56,330 bases of DNA from contig JBDTAC010000025.1 of assembly GCA_039924845.1 (NCBI GenBank), forward strand, positions 1-56,330. Direction: 5' to 3'. Below the pieces are notes generated by a model. The model searched no databases. It worked only from the letters and a program-made list of their open reading frames with translations, and had not been told where the DNA came from. This DNA comes from Bacteroidia bacterium. GTDB taxonomy: Bacteria > Bacteroidota > Bacteroidia > DATLTG01. Positions within the stretch are counted from its first letter, which is position 1. Each line of letters begins with the position of its first letter. Of the stretch, positions 42,753-51,694 are shown one piece after another. A program made the translations under genes and the position numbers.

Positions 42753-43974
42753 AAAAATAATTTTTTCAATCACGATTCTTGCGATGTGTTTTTTGATAAA
42801 CGCTTGCGGAAATCAAGAAAATAAATCAACTATCGTAACAAAAAACACGGCAGTAAAAAAAGATTCTGTTCCAGTAAAACAAGTCTCAGACAGTATAAAA
42901 AAAATAAAAATTTCAGCTGATACAAATGTAACGATCGACCGAACTTTCAATGATATTGCGCGATACATTGCCGGTATGAAACAAGAATCGGGCAGCGATT
43001 TCTCAGATTTGGAAAAGGATACCGCTTGGATTCGTCACGCAAAAAATTTCGATGCTGCCTGGAATTTATTGGATAGTAAACGTATAAAACCTATGGCAGC
43101 ATGGGCAAATACAGAACTTTCATCAGAACATCAAAAAAATTTAGATGTTTTTTATCCCTTGAGCGGGCCGGATATCTTGCACGGAAATATTTTTTTCCAT
43201 GAAGCAAAAAATTATCATTTATATGCGCTCGAAAGAGCTGGTGCATTGCCAAATTTAAAACATTTAAACCCGTCCGAACGTGCCAATTATTTGAATGATA
43301 TTTTCACGTCGTTGAGTGATGTTTTCAAAAAAAGTTATTTCATTACACACAAAATGTTGGGCGATTTACAACGCGAAAATGTGAACGGAACCTTGCCATT
43401 GATTTGTGTTTTTTTAGTGCGCACACATCATCCAATTGTAAATGTAAAATATTTTCATCTGAACGATGATGGTTCTGAAACCGAATTAAACAAGGACAGT
43501 GCAGCGGTTCACACAAATGATTTTGTAAAAGTATATTTCCGAAATAATACGAATAATAGTATGCAAGTAGTTTCGTACATGAAATGTGATTTATCAGATG
43601 GTGCATTGGCAAAAAACAAAGGCATGATGGCTTGGATGAAAAATATGCCAACCTCTTTTACCTATCTGAAATCCGCGTCCTATCTGTTGCATTATAAATT
43701 TTTTACGCTGCTCCGAAATTTTATTTTGGATAAAAGTGCTTCTATTTTAGAAGACGATACCGGAATTCCTTATAAATATTTGACCAGCGACAAATGGAGT
43801 GTTTCGCTTTACGGGATGTATGTTGTTCCGGTAAAAGATTTTAAAGGTGTTACCCAAACTAATTTGGAAACTGCCTATAAAGACAGTGCTAAATATGTAA
43901 AAGCACTACCCTTTTCACTCGGCTATCATTGGGGGACAAACGATCAGAATTTAATAAAAGCAGAACGAAAATAA
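42730..43974 (+). CDS. Lipoprotein of unknown family
   Basis: 414 residues from ATG 42730 (ATG 42718 is possible; both overlap the permease end). The lipobox is L-I-N-A-C, with Cys at about residue 26. The N-terminal signal coding region contains a palindrome copy (42750-42768) that reads in frame as K-I-I-F-S. The mature protein starts with a Lys/Ser/Thr linker (to about residue 70), followed by a globular domain with H-G-N-I-F-F-H-E-A-K-N-Y-H and T-H-H-P-I-V-N-V-K-Y. No named family recognised. Next gene begins 10 nt later. Confidence 0.75.
   Translation: MKKKKYAEKIIFSITILAMCFLINACGNQENKSTIVTKNTAVKKDSVPVKQVSDSIKKIKISADTNVTIDRTFNDIARYIAGMKQESGSDFSDLEKDTAWIRHAKNFDAAWNLLDSKRIKPMAAWANTELSSEHQKNLDVFYPLSGPDILHGNIFFHEAKNYHLYALERAGALPNLKHLNPSERANYLNDIFTSLSDVFKKSYFITHKMLGDLQRENVNGTLPLICVFLVRTHHPIVNVKYFHLNDDGSETELNKDSAAVHTNDFVKVYFRNNTNNSMQVVSYMKCDLSDGALAKNKGMMAWMKNMPTSFTYLKSASYLLHYKFFTLLRNFILDKSASILEDDTGIPYKYLTSDKWSVSLYGMYVVPVKDFKGVTQTNLETAYKDSAKYVKALPFSLGYHWGTNDQNLIKAERK
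42750..42768 (+). repeat. AT palindrome shared by a stop and a signal-peptide codon run
   Basis: TGAAAAAATAATTTTTTCA; TGA 42750-42752 ends the permease while the other frame continues the lipoprotein. Confidence 0.6.
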
Positions 43975-43984
43975 TTTTTTCAAT
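43967..43984 (+). repeat. AT palindrome containing the lipoprotein stop
   Basis: GAAAATAATTTTTTCAAT; TAA 43972-43974 is the stop, and ATG 43985 follows directly. Confidence 0.6.
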
Positions 43985-45223
43985 ATGATTAAGCGGACAC
44001 TGCTATTTGTTTTTGCAGCGATGCAAATTCACTGCACCGCTCAAAATATTTTAAAACAAATTATTAAAACCGATTCGTTTTACACGAAGTATAAAGACGT
44101 TTTTTTACATCCCGAAAAATATCATTTGCAAATTATTTACACGCAAATAAATCGCGATAAAGATAATGTTCCGCACTTGAAAAAATATTTTTTGGAACCT
44201 CCTTCAAAAAATTATTTTTACCCCGCAAGTTTAGTGAAATTACCCTTTTCAGCTTTAGCGCTCGAAAAAATTGATCGCTTAAATATTAGTGATTTAACCA
44301 AAGATTCTCGTTTATTAATTGACAGTTTACATCGTTGTCAAACAAAAGAATACGTGGATACTACTGCGGAATCAGGCTATCCAAGCATTGCGCAATACTT
44401 AAAAAAAATGTTACTGGTTAGTAATAACAAAGCCTGTAATCGTATTTACGAATTTCTGTCTCCTGATTATATCAATAAAAGATTGCATGAGATGGGCTAT
44501 CAAAACATTTTGATAAATCAGCGTTTGGGGGGAGGTTGCGATACAAACGACAATCGTTTTACCAATCCTTTTGTTTTTTTAAGAAATGATTCTTCTGTTA
44601 TTTACAAACAAGCTGCCGATACTGACAATGCTGCTATTGCAAACTGTGCGCTATGCACAAAAATAGGGAGAGGGTTTAAAGAGGACGGACGAATAAGACC
44701 TCCAAGAAATTTTTGCGACAACAATTATATTCCGTTTGAAGATGAAAATAATATTTTACTTTCCATTATTTTTCCTGAATGTATTAACCCTTCACTGCAA
44801 TTTCATATAACAGAAAGTGATTATCAATTTTTGTATAAATACATGAGTATGCTTCCACGAGAAAGTGATTATCCACATTACGATGAAAAAGTTTACAAAG
44901 ACAATTTCAAGAAATACATTTACTTCGGAACGACTGATTCCATTAAAGATTCTACGGTTCGATCGTTTAATATTGTGGGCAGAGCGTATGGCTTTTTAGC
45001 TGATTGCGCCTACATTGTAGATCCGGATACGCACACAGAATTTTGTTTGTCGGTATTGATTTATGCGAACGAAAAAAATATTTTGAACACCGGAAAATAC
45101 CAATACGATTCGCTGGCATTGCCTTTTATGGCAGATTTAGGACATCTTATTTTTAACTACGAACAAAAGCGTACGAAAAAACATATTGCTTATTTGAATG
45201 CCTGGCGATTTCATTATCCGTAA
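43985..45223 (+). CDS. Secreted class A beta-lactamase-like serine hydrolase
   Basis: 412 residues. Signal peptide to about residue 20 (A-A-M-Q-I-H-C-T-A-Q). The active-site Ser is in Y-P-A-S-L-V-K (about 80-86), the second motif in V-S-N-N-K-A (S-x-N, about 142-147), and the third is degenerate (N-I-V-G-R-A-Y-G in the KTG region). No omega-loop E-x-x-L-N is evident, so penicillin hydrolysis is uncertain; it may be a peptidase or transpeptidase-like relative. Coupled to the lipoprotein upstream and close to the GH3/beta-lactamase fusion, suggesting envelope peptidoglycan turnover. Confidence 0.8.
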   Translation: MIKRTLLFVFAAMQIHCTAQNILKQIIKTDSFYTKYKDVFLHPEKYHLQIIYTQINRDKDNVPHLKKYFLEPPSKNYFYPASLVKLPFSALALEKIDRLNISDLTKDSRLLIDSLHRCQTKEYVDTTAESGYPSIAQYLKKMLLVSNNKACNRIYEFLSPDYINKRLHEMGYQNILINQRLGGGCDTNDNRFTNPFVFLRNDSSVIYKQAADTDNAAIANCALCTKIGRGFKEDGRIRPPRNFCDNNYIPFEDENNILLSIIFPECINPSLQFHITESDYQFLYKYMSMLPRESDYPHYDEKVYKDNFKKYIYFGTTDSIKDSTVRSFNIVGRAYGFLADCAYIVDPDTHTEFCLSVLIYANEKNILNTGKYQYDSLALPFMADLGHLIFNYEQKRTKKHIAYLNAWRFHYP

Positions 45224-45227
45224 ATTT

Positions 45228-45259
45228 AGGCTTCAAAAAAATAATTTTTAAAGCTCTTT
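45228..45259 (+). terminator. AT palindrome terminator after the serine hydrolase
   Basis: AGGCTTCAAAAAAATAATTT followed by TTAAAGCTCTTTT: AGCTT-type arms enclose the core, with a short T run, 5 nt after the stop at 45223. Confidence 0.6.
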
Positions 45260-45288
45260 TGTTGGGTGCAAATAGTGACACTATTCCA

Positions 45289-45645
45289 CTATTCATCACA
45301 ACATGGATATAGAAACTTTAGAATAGTATCCTTTGTGATTATTTTAATTGAATCGCTACCATAATTTTTAATAATTGAATCTGATACATTTATCATATTC
45401 CATTTTTCTCTCCACAAACCACACGGACAAAAATGCGGTAAAGTATCTGTTTTATTAATTACAATAATGCCATCGCAATTCTTAAATTCTTTTTTTACAG
45501 ATATAGTGCCTTTAAATTCTTTATACCTTATGTTTTCCTTTCGCCATTTATCACAAGTAAAAGGAGACCAACAACTACTAATTAAAACTAAAAGAATAAC
45601 AATCAGAAATATTGGATTTTTATTTATGTGCAAATATTTTTTCAT
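45289..45645 (-). CDS. Cys-rich small lipoprotein, unknown
   Basis: 118 residues. A hydrophobic signal (F-L-I-V-I-L-L-V-L-I-S-S-C) ends in a lipobox. Beyond the lipid Cys there are several more, including C-P-C and the C-terminal C-C-D-E. Family not recognised. Isolated, between two larger genes; its 5' side faces the multi-element gap 45646-45764. Base composition is more AT-rich than neighbours. Confidence 0.6.
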   Translation of the reverse strand: MKKYLHINKNPIFLIVILLVLISSCWSPFTCDKWRKENIRYKEFKGTISVKKEFKNCDGIIVINKTDTLPHFCPCGLWREKWNMINVSDSIIKNYGSDSIKIITKDTILKFLYPCCDE

Positions 45646-45764
45646 TAGCTTCTTCCATTCAGCGCAGCTTCTCGCTAAGCTTTATTTAGTTAACATTAGA
45701 TTCTTCACTGCGTTCAGAATGACATCTTTTCTTCATCACATAATCACTTAATTACCTAATCACT
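45646..45764. other. Gap with a dispersed-repeat fragment
   Basis: 119 nt between two minus genes. It contains AGCTT-CTCGCT-AAGCT inverted arms, the 27-nt repeat at 45698-45724, and two TAATCACT direct copies near 45740-45765. No gene seen. Confidence 0.55.
45698..45724. repeat. Copy of the widespread ATTCT...AGAAT dispersed repeat
   Basis: The minus strand reads TGTCATTCTGAACGCAGTGA followed by AGAATCT. This imperfect palindrome (ATTCT and AGAAT arms) matches a short repeat I recall from many Bacteroidota and other environmental genomes; that match is from memory, not a search. Confidence 0.6.
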
Positions 45765-48173
45765 TTAGTGGATCACATCAAACTTTCCAGTCAAATAATG
45801 TTGGTCGTCTACGGGAATAGAAATAAAATAAATACCGTTTTTCCAATCTTCGGCAGAAACAGAATAATTAGTTTGTCCTTGTTTTAAATTGCCACGAAAA
45901 ATTATTTTTCCAGCAGCGTTTATCACAGAGAATTTTTTGGATTGAAGTTGCGATTCATCTTTCAAATCGAATGAAATAGTTTTATTTGCAGGATTCGGAT
46001 ACACCTGAATAGTTCCCGAACTTTTTTTCAATTCTTTAATTCCAAGTGTTGAAACGCCATCTGCGAAAGTATATTCACCCATCGGCAAGGAGTCTAACTT
46101 AACGTATCCAAAACCGAGAGTTGGTCCACCCACAATTACTTTCGAATAAGCAGGATATTGCGTCCAATCAGAAGCAGGATTTTTTCGGTACAACAAAATA
46201 ATACTGTCTGAGCCATGGATAGTTAATGCGGTATCGAGGTATCCGCCGCCGCCAGAAGAAACTTTTCTGCCATCAAAATACATTTGTGCCGTTGCTGTAT
46301 ATCCGTTCGGAATAATACCCGATACCTTCCAATACCTGTTTGGCGAAATGCGGTAGTGCATCGGATTATTTTTTATAGAATCGGGCGCGGTATAATTATG
46401 TTCCACAAAAATAAATGCAGAATCGGTGATGTTGGTAACCGTAATTGACATGCGCGCATTGGATAAATTATACGTTCCAGTTGCTTTTATAGTAGCAGTT
46501 TGTGGAGCAATGGCTTCGCTAATTTTTTCATCCATATTTAAACCAATAAAAATAGGATTTATCGGAAGCGTAAAAGTGAACGTAGAAAGATGTCCGGAAA
46601 CAATTATTTTCTGATCAATATCATTCCACATTTTATCTTTGAATGAAATCTGCAAAGGCACATTGTTGAAATAAGCAGGCGCTCCAGTCAATTTTTGTTT
46701 TACAAAAACAGTAACAGTATAATTTCCACTTACTGGAACCACCTTAAATGAATCAATGGAAAACTGCGGAAAGCCTGGATTAAAAACCCATCCATTAAAA
46801 AAATCTGACAAATTCATTCCAGATGAAGTTTGTAAACTATTCATCAAGGTGTAACTATTAACAGCAGTGTATTGATTGGTATTCAAATAATATTTCAGTC
46901 CGGCAAAAAATGTGGAATCGCCCATATAACCTCTTAATGTATGCGCTACATCTGCCCCTTTTTGATACACCGTATAACCATACGTATATGCTAACGGTAT
47001 GTTGTAAAGCGCGCGATAGCTGTGATCTATAATATGTGCGTAGTGCAATACATTTTCGTGATTGGTTCTGATAGAAGCTTTGTAAGCATTTGTTCCGTAA
47101 ACCCATTCTGTAAAAATAGATTGCGAATAAACTGCCATTCCTTCGTTCAGCCACATATCGCCTGCTGTTTGACACGTTACCAAATCACCAAACCAATGAT
47201 GCGATAATTCGTGCGCCATTATATCCGCTTCGTAAGTAGTTGTTCCGTTGGCGGCAAGTGCAGGAAAAGCAATGTTTGTGGCGTGTTCCATTGCACCAGA
47301 AGTAAATGGGACAAGCGAATAACCTACTTTATTCCAACGATAATATCCATACCTGTTTTCGAAACCAGCAAGTGCATTTTTAAGATGAACAAATGAATTT
47401 TTTAAATTGATTGTATCTGCAGGAAGTGCCGCCAACACAATTGGAATTGGACCATTAATGCCGTTGTAAACTTCGTTTACTTGTGTGTATTTCCCTACAT
47501 CAACACTTGCCAAATAACTTGGAATAGATTTGTCTAATTCCCATGTTCGTGTTCTTAATCCGGATATATCAGTGGTATCACTTTTTAAATATCCATTGCA
47601 ATAAGCAATGTTTCCATTATTGGTGGTGATGTTGAAAATATACGTAGCACGCTCTACAAAATTATCGAAACACGGATACCAAACTCTTCCATAATTATGT
47701 GGATTCGCATCAAAACCAACACCCAAATTATAAGCAATTCCGTTTTGAAAATAAAAACCACCCCAGCCCGAAGCGTCCATTTGTGGCGTTCCGTGATAAT
47801 AAATAGTTAAATTATTTGTATCCCCAATGTTTTCAGTACTTGGGAGCTGAGCTACAATAAGAGTATCGTTGTAATGATACGTTACTAATTGATTGTTCAT
47901 TGTAATGGAATCAACCGTTAAACGGAGTAAATCCAAACTAATCGTATTGACAGTATTCATTTTCGGAGCAAAACGAATTACAGTATTTCCGCCAATTATT
48001 TTATTGGTGAAATCCGTAATATTCAGATTTATCGTATAATTTAAAATATCAATAGTATCGCTTCTCTGATTATCAGCAAGTGTTTTAGGGTTTTGAAAAT
48101 TAATTTTTTGTTGCGCTTCCGCAGAAATGGATCCGAACAGAAAAATGACACAGAGTAAAATTAATTTTTTCAT
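45765..48173 (-). CDS. M1-family metallo-aminopeptidase with T9SS sorting domain
   Basis: 802 residues. Signal peptide (to A-E-A-Q). M1 hallmarks: G-A-M-E-H (about 295-299, exopeptidase site), H-E-L-S-H-H-W (about 320-326, zinc), then E in W-L-N-E-G (about 343). The substrate-binding beta domain precedes it; the usual long C-terminal helical domain is replaced by an Ig-like region. The last 85 residues are a type A sorting domain (I-Q-V-Y-P-N-P-A-N-K-T, G-I-Y-F-I-S-I). It should be exported to the surface, digesting peptides for uptake by permeases such as the one at 48480. Divergent from that permease. Confidence 0.92.
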   Translation of the reverse strand: MKKLILLCVIFLFGSISAEAQQKINFQNPKTLADNQRSDTIDILNYTINLNITDFTNKIIGGNTVIRFAPKMNTVNTISLDLLRLTVDSITMNNQLVTYHYNDTLIVAQLPSTENIGDTNNLTIYYHGTPQMDASGWGGFYFQNGIAYNLGVGFDANPHNYGRVWYPCFDNFVERATYIFNITTNNGNIAYCNGYLKSDTTDISGLRTRTWELDKSIPSYLASVDVGKYTQVNEVYNGINGPIPIVLAALPADTINLKNSFVHLKNALAGFENRYGYYRWNKVGYSLVPFTSGAMEHATNIAFPALAANGTTTYEADIMAHELSHHWFGDLVTCQTAGDMWLNEGMAVYSQSIFTEWVYGTNAYKASIRTNHENVLHYAHIIDHSYRALYNIPLAYTYGYTVYQKGADVAHTLRGYMGDSTFFAGLKYYLNTNQYTAVNSYTLMNSLQTSSGMNLSDFFNGWVFNPGFPQFSIDSFKVVPVSGNYTVTVFVKQKLTGAPAYFNNVPLQISFKDKMWNDIDQKIIVSGHLSTFTFTLPINPIFIGLNMDEKISEAIAPQTATIKATGTYNLSNARMSITVTNITDSAFIFVEHNYTAPDSIKNNPMHYRISPNRYWKVSGIIPNGYTATAQMYFDGRKVSSGGGGYLDTALTIHGSDSIILLYRKNPASDWTQYPAYSKVIVGGPTLGFGYVKLDSLPMGEYTFADGVSTLGIKELKKSSGTIQVYPNPANKTISFDLKDESQLQSKKFSVINAAGKIIFRGNLKQGQTNYSVSAEDWKNGIYFISIPVDDQHYLTGKFDVIH

Positions 48174-48479
48174 GGTTATAGATTTTCTAAAGTAAGATGA
48201 GCAATTGAAATTAAAAATAAAAATACGTCTTTACTGATTCAAAAATAACTTAAAAAATTTTAGCAGTGTATAAAAAGCCAGATTTTCTTTCAATTTAAAC
48301 CAATAATTCAAAATGCAAAAAATAAATTTTCTCAATTATCAACTTGCGATATATACTGCTGTTGTAAATTATCCCAATCCTTTTATCGCTTAGAGCGCAC
48401 CAACTAAAAAAAATATCTATATTTAGCCTTCTAAAAAATAATTTTTCAAACTGATTTTTTATAAATACTCCGAATAACT
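48174..48479. other. 306-nt divergent intergenic region
   Basis: It separates the M1 peptidase and the permease. It holds an AT palindrome (48429-48450) and TATATTTA at 48418, one mismatch from the -7 consensus, for the plus gene. Nothing else recognised. Confidence 0.45.
48429..48450 (+). repeat. AT palindrome upstream of the permease
   Basis: TTCTAAAAAATAATTTTTCA plus AA, about 30 nt before ATG 48480. Confidence 0.55.
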
Positions 48480-49940
48480 ATGGCAAATAAGCTCTTTTTC
48501 ACGAAATCACTCAATCGCTTAATGACGGAATCTTCTGATTCTGAAAACGGACTGAAACGCACATTAACGGCTAATAATCTCATTGCCCTTGGTATTGGAG
48601 CCATTATCGGCACTGGAATTTTTGTACTAACTGGTACTGCAGCTGCTAATCATGCGGGTCCAGCTTTGGTATTGTCTTTTGTTTTATCTGGAATTGGCTG
48701 TGCATTTGCAGGTTTATGTTATGCCGAATTTGCTTCCATGATTCCGATTGCAGGAAGTGCTTATACGTACTCCTACGCCACGCTCGGAGAATTTATTGCT
48801 TGGATTATCGGGTGGGATTTAATTTTAGAATACCTCTTTGGCGCTTCTACCGTGGCTGTTGGATGGTCGGGTTACATTGTTAGTTTTTTTAAAGATTTCG
48901 GAATTACGATTCCTGCCGCCATGTGCCAAGCTCCTTTGGATCACGACCCAACACAAGGCTGGCATTTAACGGGTGCTTTCATCAATTTTCCAGCAATATT
49001 TATTATTGTGTTGATGACCACTTTATTGGTGATCGGCATTAAAGAATCAGCGCGTTTCAACAACATCATCGTTATTTTAAAAATTGCGGTAATTCTGCTC
49101 TTCATAGGATTTGGCGCACACTACATTACCAAATCCAATTGGACTCCTTTTATTCCGCCCAATGCAGGTGATGGAAAATTCGGATGGAGTGGAATTGTTG
49201 CCGGTGCAGGCGTTATCTTTTTTGCATACATCGGTTTTGATGCCGTTTCCACCGCTGCTCAAGAAGCTATTAATCCACAAAAAGACATGCCTCGAGGCAT
49301 TCTCGGATCGCTCATCATTTGTACCATTTTATACATTGTCGTTTCTTTTGTCCTTACAGGAATCGTTAATTACAAAGATTTAAATGTTCCCGCTCCTATT
49401 GCCATGGCGATTGACAAAGCTGGTCCTGCTTTATTTTGGTTGCGTCCTTTGATAAAAATCGGCGCCATTGCCGGATTGAGTTCCGTTATTTTAGTGATGT
49501 TGATGGGACAACCGCGTATTTTTTATTCCATGGCGAAAGACGGTTTGCTTCCACAAAAATTTGCAGCCGTTCACAAAAAATTTAAAACGCCTTATGTTAC
49601 CACTATTTTAACAGGCTCTGTAGCTGCCATTATTGCTGGACTTTTCCCGATTGGCATATTAGGCGAATTGGTTTCCATCGGTACTTTACTCGCCTTCGTA
49701 ATTGTTTGTGCAGGAATTATTGTACTCCGAAAAACACGTCCCAATATTCATCGTCCATTTAAAACACCTTTTGTTCCGCTTTTTCCGATTCTCGGAATTA
49801 TAATTTGTTCGGCTCAAATGATTGCACTTCCGTCAGAAACTTGGTGGCGATTGATTATTTGGATGGCTATCGGAATTATTATTTATTTCTCTTACGGAAT
49901 AAAACATAGCAAAGTCCAGAAAGAAGGCGGCTCGAAATAA
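48480..49940 (+). CDS. CAT/YfnA-type amino-acid permease
   Basis: 486 residues, twelve to thirteen hydrophobic segments. G-A-I-I-G-T-G-I-F-V-L-T-G (about 38-50) and C-Y-A-E-F-A-S-M-I-P-I-A-G-S-A-Y-T-Y belong to the cationic amino-acid transporter branch of the APC superfamily. Located beside the surface M1 peptidase, which supports peptide-derived amino-acid uptake; the exact substrate is not predictable. Confidence 0.93.
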   Translation: MANKLFFTKSLNRLMTESSDSENGLKRTLTANNLIALGIGAIIGTGIFVLTGTAAANHAGPALVLSFVLSGIGCAFAGLCYAEFASMIPIAGSAYTYSYATLGEFIAWIIGWDLILEYLFGASTVAVGWSGYIVSFFKDFGITIPAAMCQAPLDHDPTQGWHLTGAFINFPAIFIIVLMTTLLVIGIKESARFNNIIVILKIAVILLFIGFGAHYITKSNWTPFIPPNAGDGKFGWSGIVAGAGVIFFAYIGFDAVSTAAQEAINPQKDMPRGILGSLIICTILYIVVSFVLTGIVNYKDLNVPAPIAMAIDKAGPALFWLRPLIKIGAIAGLSSVILVMLMGQPRIFYSMAKDGLLPQKFAAVHKKFKTPYVTTILTGSVAAIIAGLFPIGILGELVSIGTLLAFVIVCAGIIVLRKTRPNIHRPFKTPFVPLFPILGIIICSAQMIALPSETWWRLIIWMAIGIIIYFSYGIKHSKVQKEGGSK

Positions 49941-49943
49941 GTG

Positions 49944-49967
49944 CTTTGAAAAATTATTTTTTTGAAG
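49944..49967 (-). repeat. AT palindrome after the permease
   Basis: CTTTGAAAAATTATTTTTTTG plus AAG follows the stop at 49940 by 3 nt. The ATTAT core is opposite to the local gene direction, an exception to the trend. Confidence 0.55.
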
Positions 49968-50040
49968 TGTTTAAAATCATACTTTTTTAAAGACATCCTA
50001 AAGTAAAACGCTAAAAAGCGTATACTTTCTTAGATTTTCC

Positions 50041-50048
50041 TATTTTTG
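50041..50048 (+). promoter_or_regulatory. -7 element TATTTTTG upstream of the polysaccharide operon
   Basis: Perfect TAnnTTTG, 18 nt before ATG 50067. Likely promoter for genes 50067-53002 or the whole run. Confidence 0.55.
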
Positions 50049-50066
50049 TATCCTTAAATTTTAAGA

Positions 50067-50645
50067 ATGGAAAAAGATTTTTTTGCGCATCCTTCTGCTT
50101 TTATTGATGAAGGCTGTAAAATAGCGAAAGGCGTTAAGATTTGGCATTTTTCACACATTATGTCTAATTGCACAATTGGCGAGGGTTCCAACATCGGTCA
50201 AAACGTAGTTATTTCGCCTGATGTGGTGCTTGGCAAAAATGTAAAAGTGCAAAACAATGTTTCTATTTATACGGGCGTAACGTGTGCGGACGATGTTTTT
50301 TTGGGTCCGTCGATGGTATTTACCAATGTGACTAATCCACGCAGCGCTGTCAATCGTAAAAATCAATATGCCAAAACGCATGTTGGAAAAGGAGCATCTA
50401 TTGGTGCCAACGCAACTATTGTTTGCGGACACGATATTGGCGAATTTGCCTTTATTGGTGCGGGTGCTGTGGTTACAAAAAATGTTCCTGCTTATTCTTT
50501 ATGGGTCGGAAATCCTGCCAAACAAATTGGTTGGATGAGTGAATTCGGACATCGTTTGGATTTTAAAAATGGCATCGCGGTTTGTCCAGAAAGTAAGGAA
50601 AAATACAAATTAGAAATCGGAAAAGTAAGCAAGATAGTGGAGTAA
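50067..50645 (+). CDS. Left-handed beta-helix N-acetyltransferase, WbpD/WlbB-like
   Basis: 192 residues. Hexapeptide repeats from I-A-K-G-V-K-I-W to V-V-T-K-N-V-P-A-Y. K-I-W-H-F-S-H-I (about 25-32) holds the catalytic His-type residue, and V-G-N-P-A-K-Q-I-G-W is the closing motif of the WbpD/WlbB family, which acetylates the 3-amino group of UDP-GlcNAc(3NH2)A. First gene of the operon; its partner dehydrogenase WlbA-type follows after 23 nt. Confidence 0.88.
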   Translation: MEKDFFAHPSAFIDEGCKIAKGVKIWHFSHIMSNCTIGEGSNIGQNVVISPDVVLGKNVKVQNNVSIYTGVTCADDVFLGPSMVFTNVTNPRSAVNRKNQYAKTHVGKGASIGANATIVCGHDIGEFAFIGAGAVVTKNVPAYSLWVGNPAKQIGWMSEFGHRLDFKNGIAVCPESKEKYKLEIGKVSKIVE

Positions 50646-50668
50646 TTTCCCGTATTAATTCAATCAAA

Positions 50669-51694
50669 ATGACTAAAATAAAATTCGCCATTGTTGGTCA
50701 AGGACACATCGGAAAACGCCATGCGGAGATGATTCGCAGAAACGAAGAATGTGAACTCGTTGCCGTTTGTGATATTCAAGATAAAAGCAAATTAGGATTA
50801 TCTGAATTGAAAGAAAAATTTTTCAATTCGATTGAAGAAATGTTGGTGTCTAATTTAGAAATTGATGTCGTAAATATTGCTACACCAAACGGATTGCACG
50901 CGAAACATGCGTTGCTTGCGCTAGATGCAAAAAAACACATTGTGTGCGAAAAGCCGATGGCACTTCACAAAGCAGATTGCGAAGCCATTATTTATAAATC
51001 GTTGCAAGTAAATAAAAATGTTTTTTGCGTGATGCAAAATCGTTATTCGCCGCCATCTGTATGGATAAAAGAGCTCATCGAAACAAAAAAAATGGGTGAT
51101 ATTTATATGGTGCAGTTGAATTGTTATTGGAATCGCGACGAGCGTTATTATAAAAAAGGCGGCTGGAAAGGCACGCAGGATTTAGATGGCGGAACTTTGT
51201 TCACGCAATTTTCTCATTTTATAGATATCATGTATTGGCTTTTTGGCGATATCAAAGACATTCAGGCGAAGTTCAATGATTTTACACACGCTAATTCTAC
51301 TGATTTTGAAGACAGCGGTTTTGTTACTTTTAATTTCGCGAATGGCGGAATGGGAAGTATTAATTATTCCACGGCTGTTTGGGATAGCAATTTAGAAAGT
51401 AGCATTACGATTATCGGAAAAAAAGGGAGCGTGAAGATTGGCGGGCAATACATGAACGAAGTAGAATATTGTCACATCGAAAATTATACTTTGCCAGAAT
51501 TGGCGCCAACCAATCCGGGCAATGATTACGGGACTTACAAAGGTTCGGCAGCCAATCATCATTATATTATTGAAAATGTGGTGGATACGCTAAAAAATAG
51601 GAAAACCATTACTACCAACGCTTTAGAAGGGATGAAAGTGGTGGAGATGATTGAACGTATTTACGCTTTGCGAAAAGACAATCGAAAAAAATAA
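50669..51694 (+). CDS. Gfo/Idh/MocA dehydrogenase, WlbA/WbpB-like
   Basis: 341 residues. Rossmann G-Q-G-H-I-G-K-R-H (about 10-18), E-K-P-M-A (about 94-98) with the catalytic Lys, and substrate-domain D-G-G-T-L-F-T-Q-F-S-H-F-I-D. In WbpB/WlbA the enzyme oxidises C3 of UDP-GlcNAcA, giving the 3-keto sugar that a PLP aminotransferase (WbpE/WlbC) converts before the acetyltransferase acts. The 3-aminotransferase gene is not in this window. Stop TAA lies in a palindrome. Confidence 0.87.
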   Translation: MTKIKFAIVGQGHIGKRHAEMIRRNEECELVAVCDIQDKSKLGLSELKEKFFNSIEEMLVSNLEIDVVNIATPNGLHAKHALLALDAKKHIVCEKPMALHKADCEAIIYKSLQVNKNVFCVMQNRYSPPSVWIKELIETKKMGDIYMVQLNCYWNRDERYYKKGGWKGTQDLDGGTLFTQFSHFIDIMYWLFGDIKDIQAKFNDFTHANSTDFEDSGFVTFNFANGGMGSINYSTAVWDSNLESSITIIGKKGSVKIGGQYMNEVEYCHIENYTLPELAPTNPGNDYGTYKGSAANHHYIIENVVDTLKNRKTITTNALEGMKVVEMIERIYALRKDNRKK

